From NCBI RefSeq assembly GCF_000972385.1, contig NZ_JXTE01000135.1, positions 1 through 5,841 of the forward strand: a stretch of 5,841 nt of DNA, in the 5' to 3' direction. This document shows positions 5,419 through 5,841 of the stretch, in pieces (position 1 is the first letter of the stretch; each line of letters opens with the position of its first letter). The notes beneath the pieces were generated by a model, which was not told the DNA's origin, made no database searches, and saw only the letters and a program-made list of their open reading frames with translations. Both the position numbers and the translations under genes were made by a program. The DNA comes from Streptomyces sp. WM6386 (GTDB taxonomy: Bacteria > Actinomycetota > Actinomycetes > Streptomycetales > Streptomycetaceae).

Positions 5419-5841
5419 GTGAATATCCGCTCCCTCACTCGAGGCGACGGCGTGGTGATCGGAGCAGCGGTACTGCTCTTCATCTCGTCGTTCCTCAAGT
5501 TCTACACCGTCGACGGGTACAGCAGCATCTCCGTCACCGCGTGGGACAACCTCGGCTACGGCCTCGGCACCTACATGGGCGGCGTCATCGGCGCCGCGCT
5601 GATCGTCGTCAACCGCCTCCTGCCGCAGCCGCGCAAGGTTGCCGGCCTGGACCTCGGGACGGTGGGCGCGGCGTTCGCCGTGCTCGTCGCGTGGAGCCTG
5701 TTCTGGACCCTGGTGGATATCAGCGACGGTTCCAGCGCCGCCGCCGGTCTCATCCTCGGCTTCATCGCCGCCCTGGTCCTGACCGGTGGCGCCATCGCCA
5801 CCCCTCTCGTCCCCGCCCTCCAGGCCGCCCTCGTCCCGGCC
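5419..5841 (+). CDS. Multi-helix integral membrane protein of unknown function, 3' end beyond window
   Basis: The first 141 residues are visible and the frame is open to the edge. Four hydrophobic segments are seen: about residues 11-30 (VVIGAAVLLFISSFLKFYT), 48-66, 80-99 (VGAAFAVLVAWSLFWTLVD) and 106-128, with further hydrophobic sequence to 141. The N terminus is MNIRSLTRGDG, and short loops such as NRLLPQPRKVAGLDLG join the helices. It resembles the small actinobacterial membrane proteins annotated only as integral membrane or DUF5336-type proteins, but I am not certain of the family. I see no catalytic motif and infer no function. The GTG start at 5419 is supported by GAAGGA at 5406-5411, seven bases upstream. 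It lies downstream of the amidase on the same strand, 167 bp away, probably with its own promoter. Confidence 0.8.
   Translation, partial: MNIRSLTRGDGVVIGAAVLLFISSFLKFYTVDGYSSISVTAWDNLGYGLGTYMGGVIGAALIVVNRLLPQPRKVAGLDLGTVGAAFAVLVAWSLFWTLVDISDGSSAAAGLILGFIAALVLTGGAIATPLVPALQAALVPA

Overview
The window looks like chromosomal DNA from a Streptomyces or close actinobacterial relative. G+C is very high, third codon positions are almost always G or C, GTG starts occur, and long open antisense frames are typical of such DNA. The products (DHA2-family exporters, a secreted amidase of the mycobacterial Rv3717 type, a small secreted peptide) fit that group. No RNA gene, insertion sequence, CRISPR array or prophage gene was seen.

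Left part (1-3198): two 14-helix drug-exporter-type MFS genes lie back to back around a 168-bp intergenic region. The leftward one runs off the window start and is broken. It has an in-frame amber codon after residue 99 and also seems to lack about 15 residues at the end of helix 1, where the family carries its conserved D1 motif. The rightward one is intact and carries a C-terminal carboxypeptidase-regulatory-like beta-sandwich domain. The region between them is unusually AT-rich for this DNA and holds a 20-bp near-perfect palindrome, a good operator candidate, although no regulator gene is in view.

Middle (3199-4172): after a GC-rich hairpin comes a small class I SAM-dependent methyltransferase gene. 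It converges, with 13 bp between stop codons, on a leftward gene for a 71-residue secreted peptide with two cysteines.

Right part (4173-5841): divergent from the peptide gene is a membrane-anchored zinc N-acetylmuramoyl-L-alanine amidase, probably translated from a leaderless mRNA. Then, after 167 bp holding a possible 19-codon upstream ORF, comes a multi-helix membrane protein that runs off the window end.

The genes do not form one obvious pathway. They read as ordinary accessory or core chromosome: efflux, small-molecule methylation, cell-wall hydrolysis and unknown membrane or secreted proteins. I found no convincing previously undescribed multi-gene system. The most notable items are the doubly damaged exporter, the intergenic palindrome and the exporter-domain fusion.
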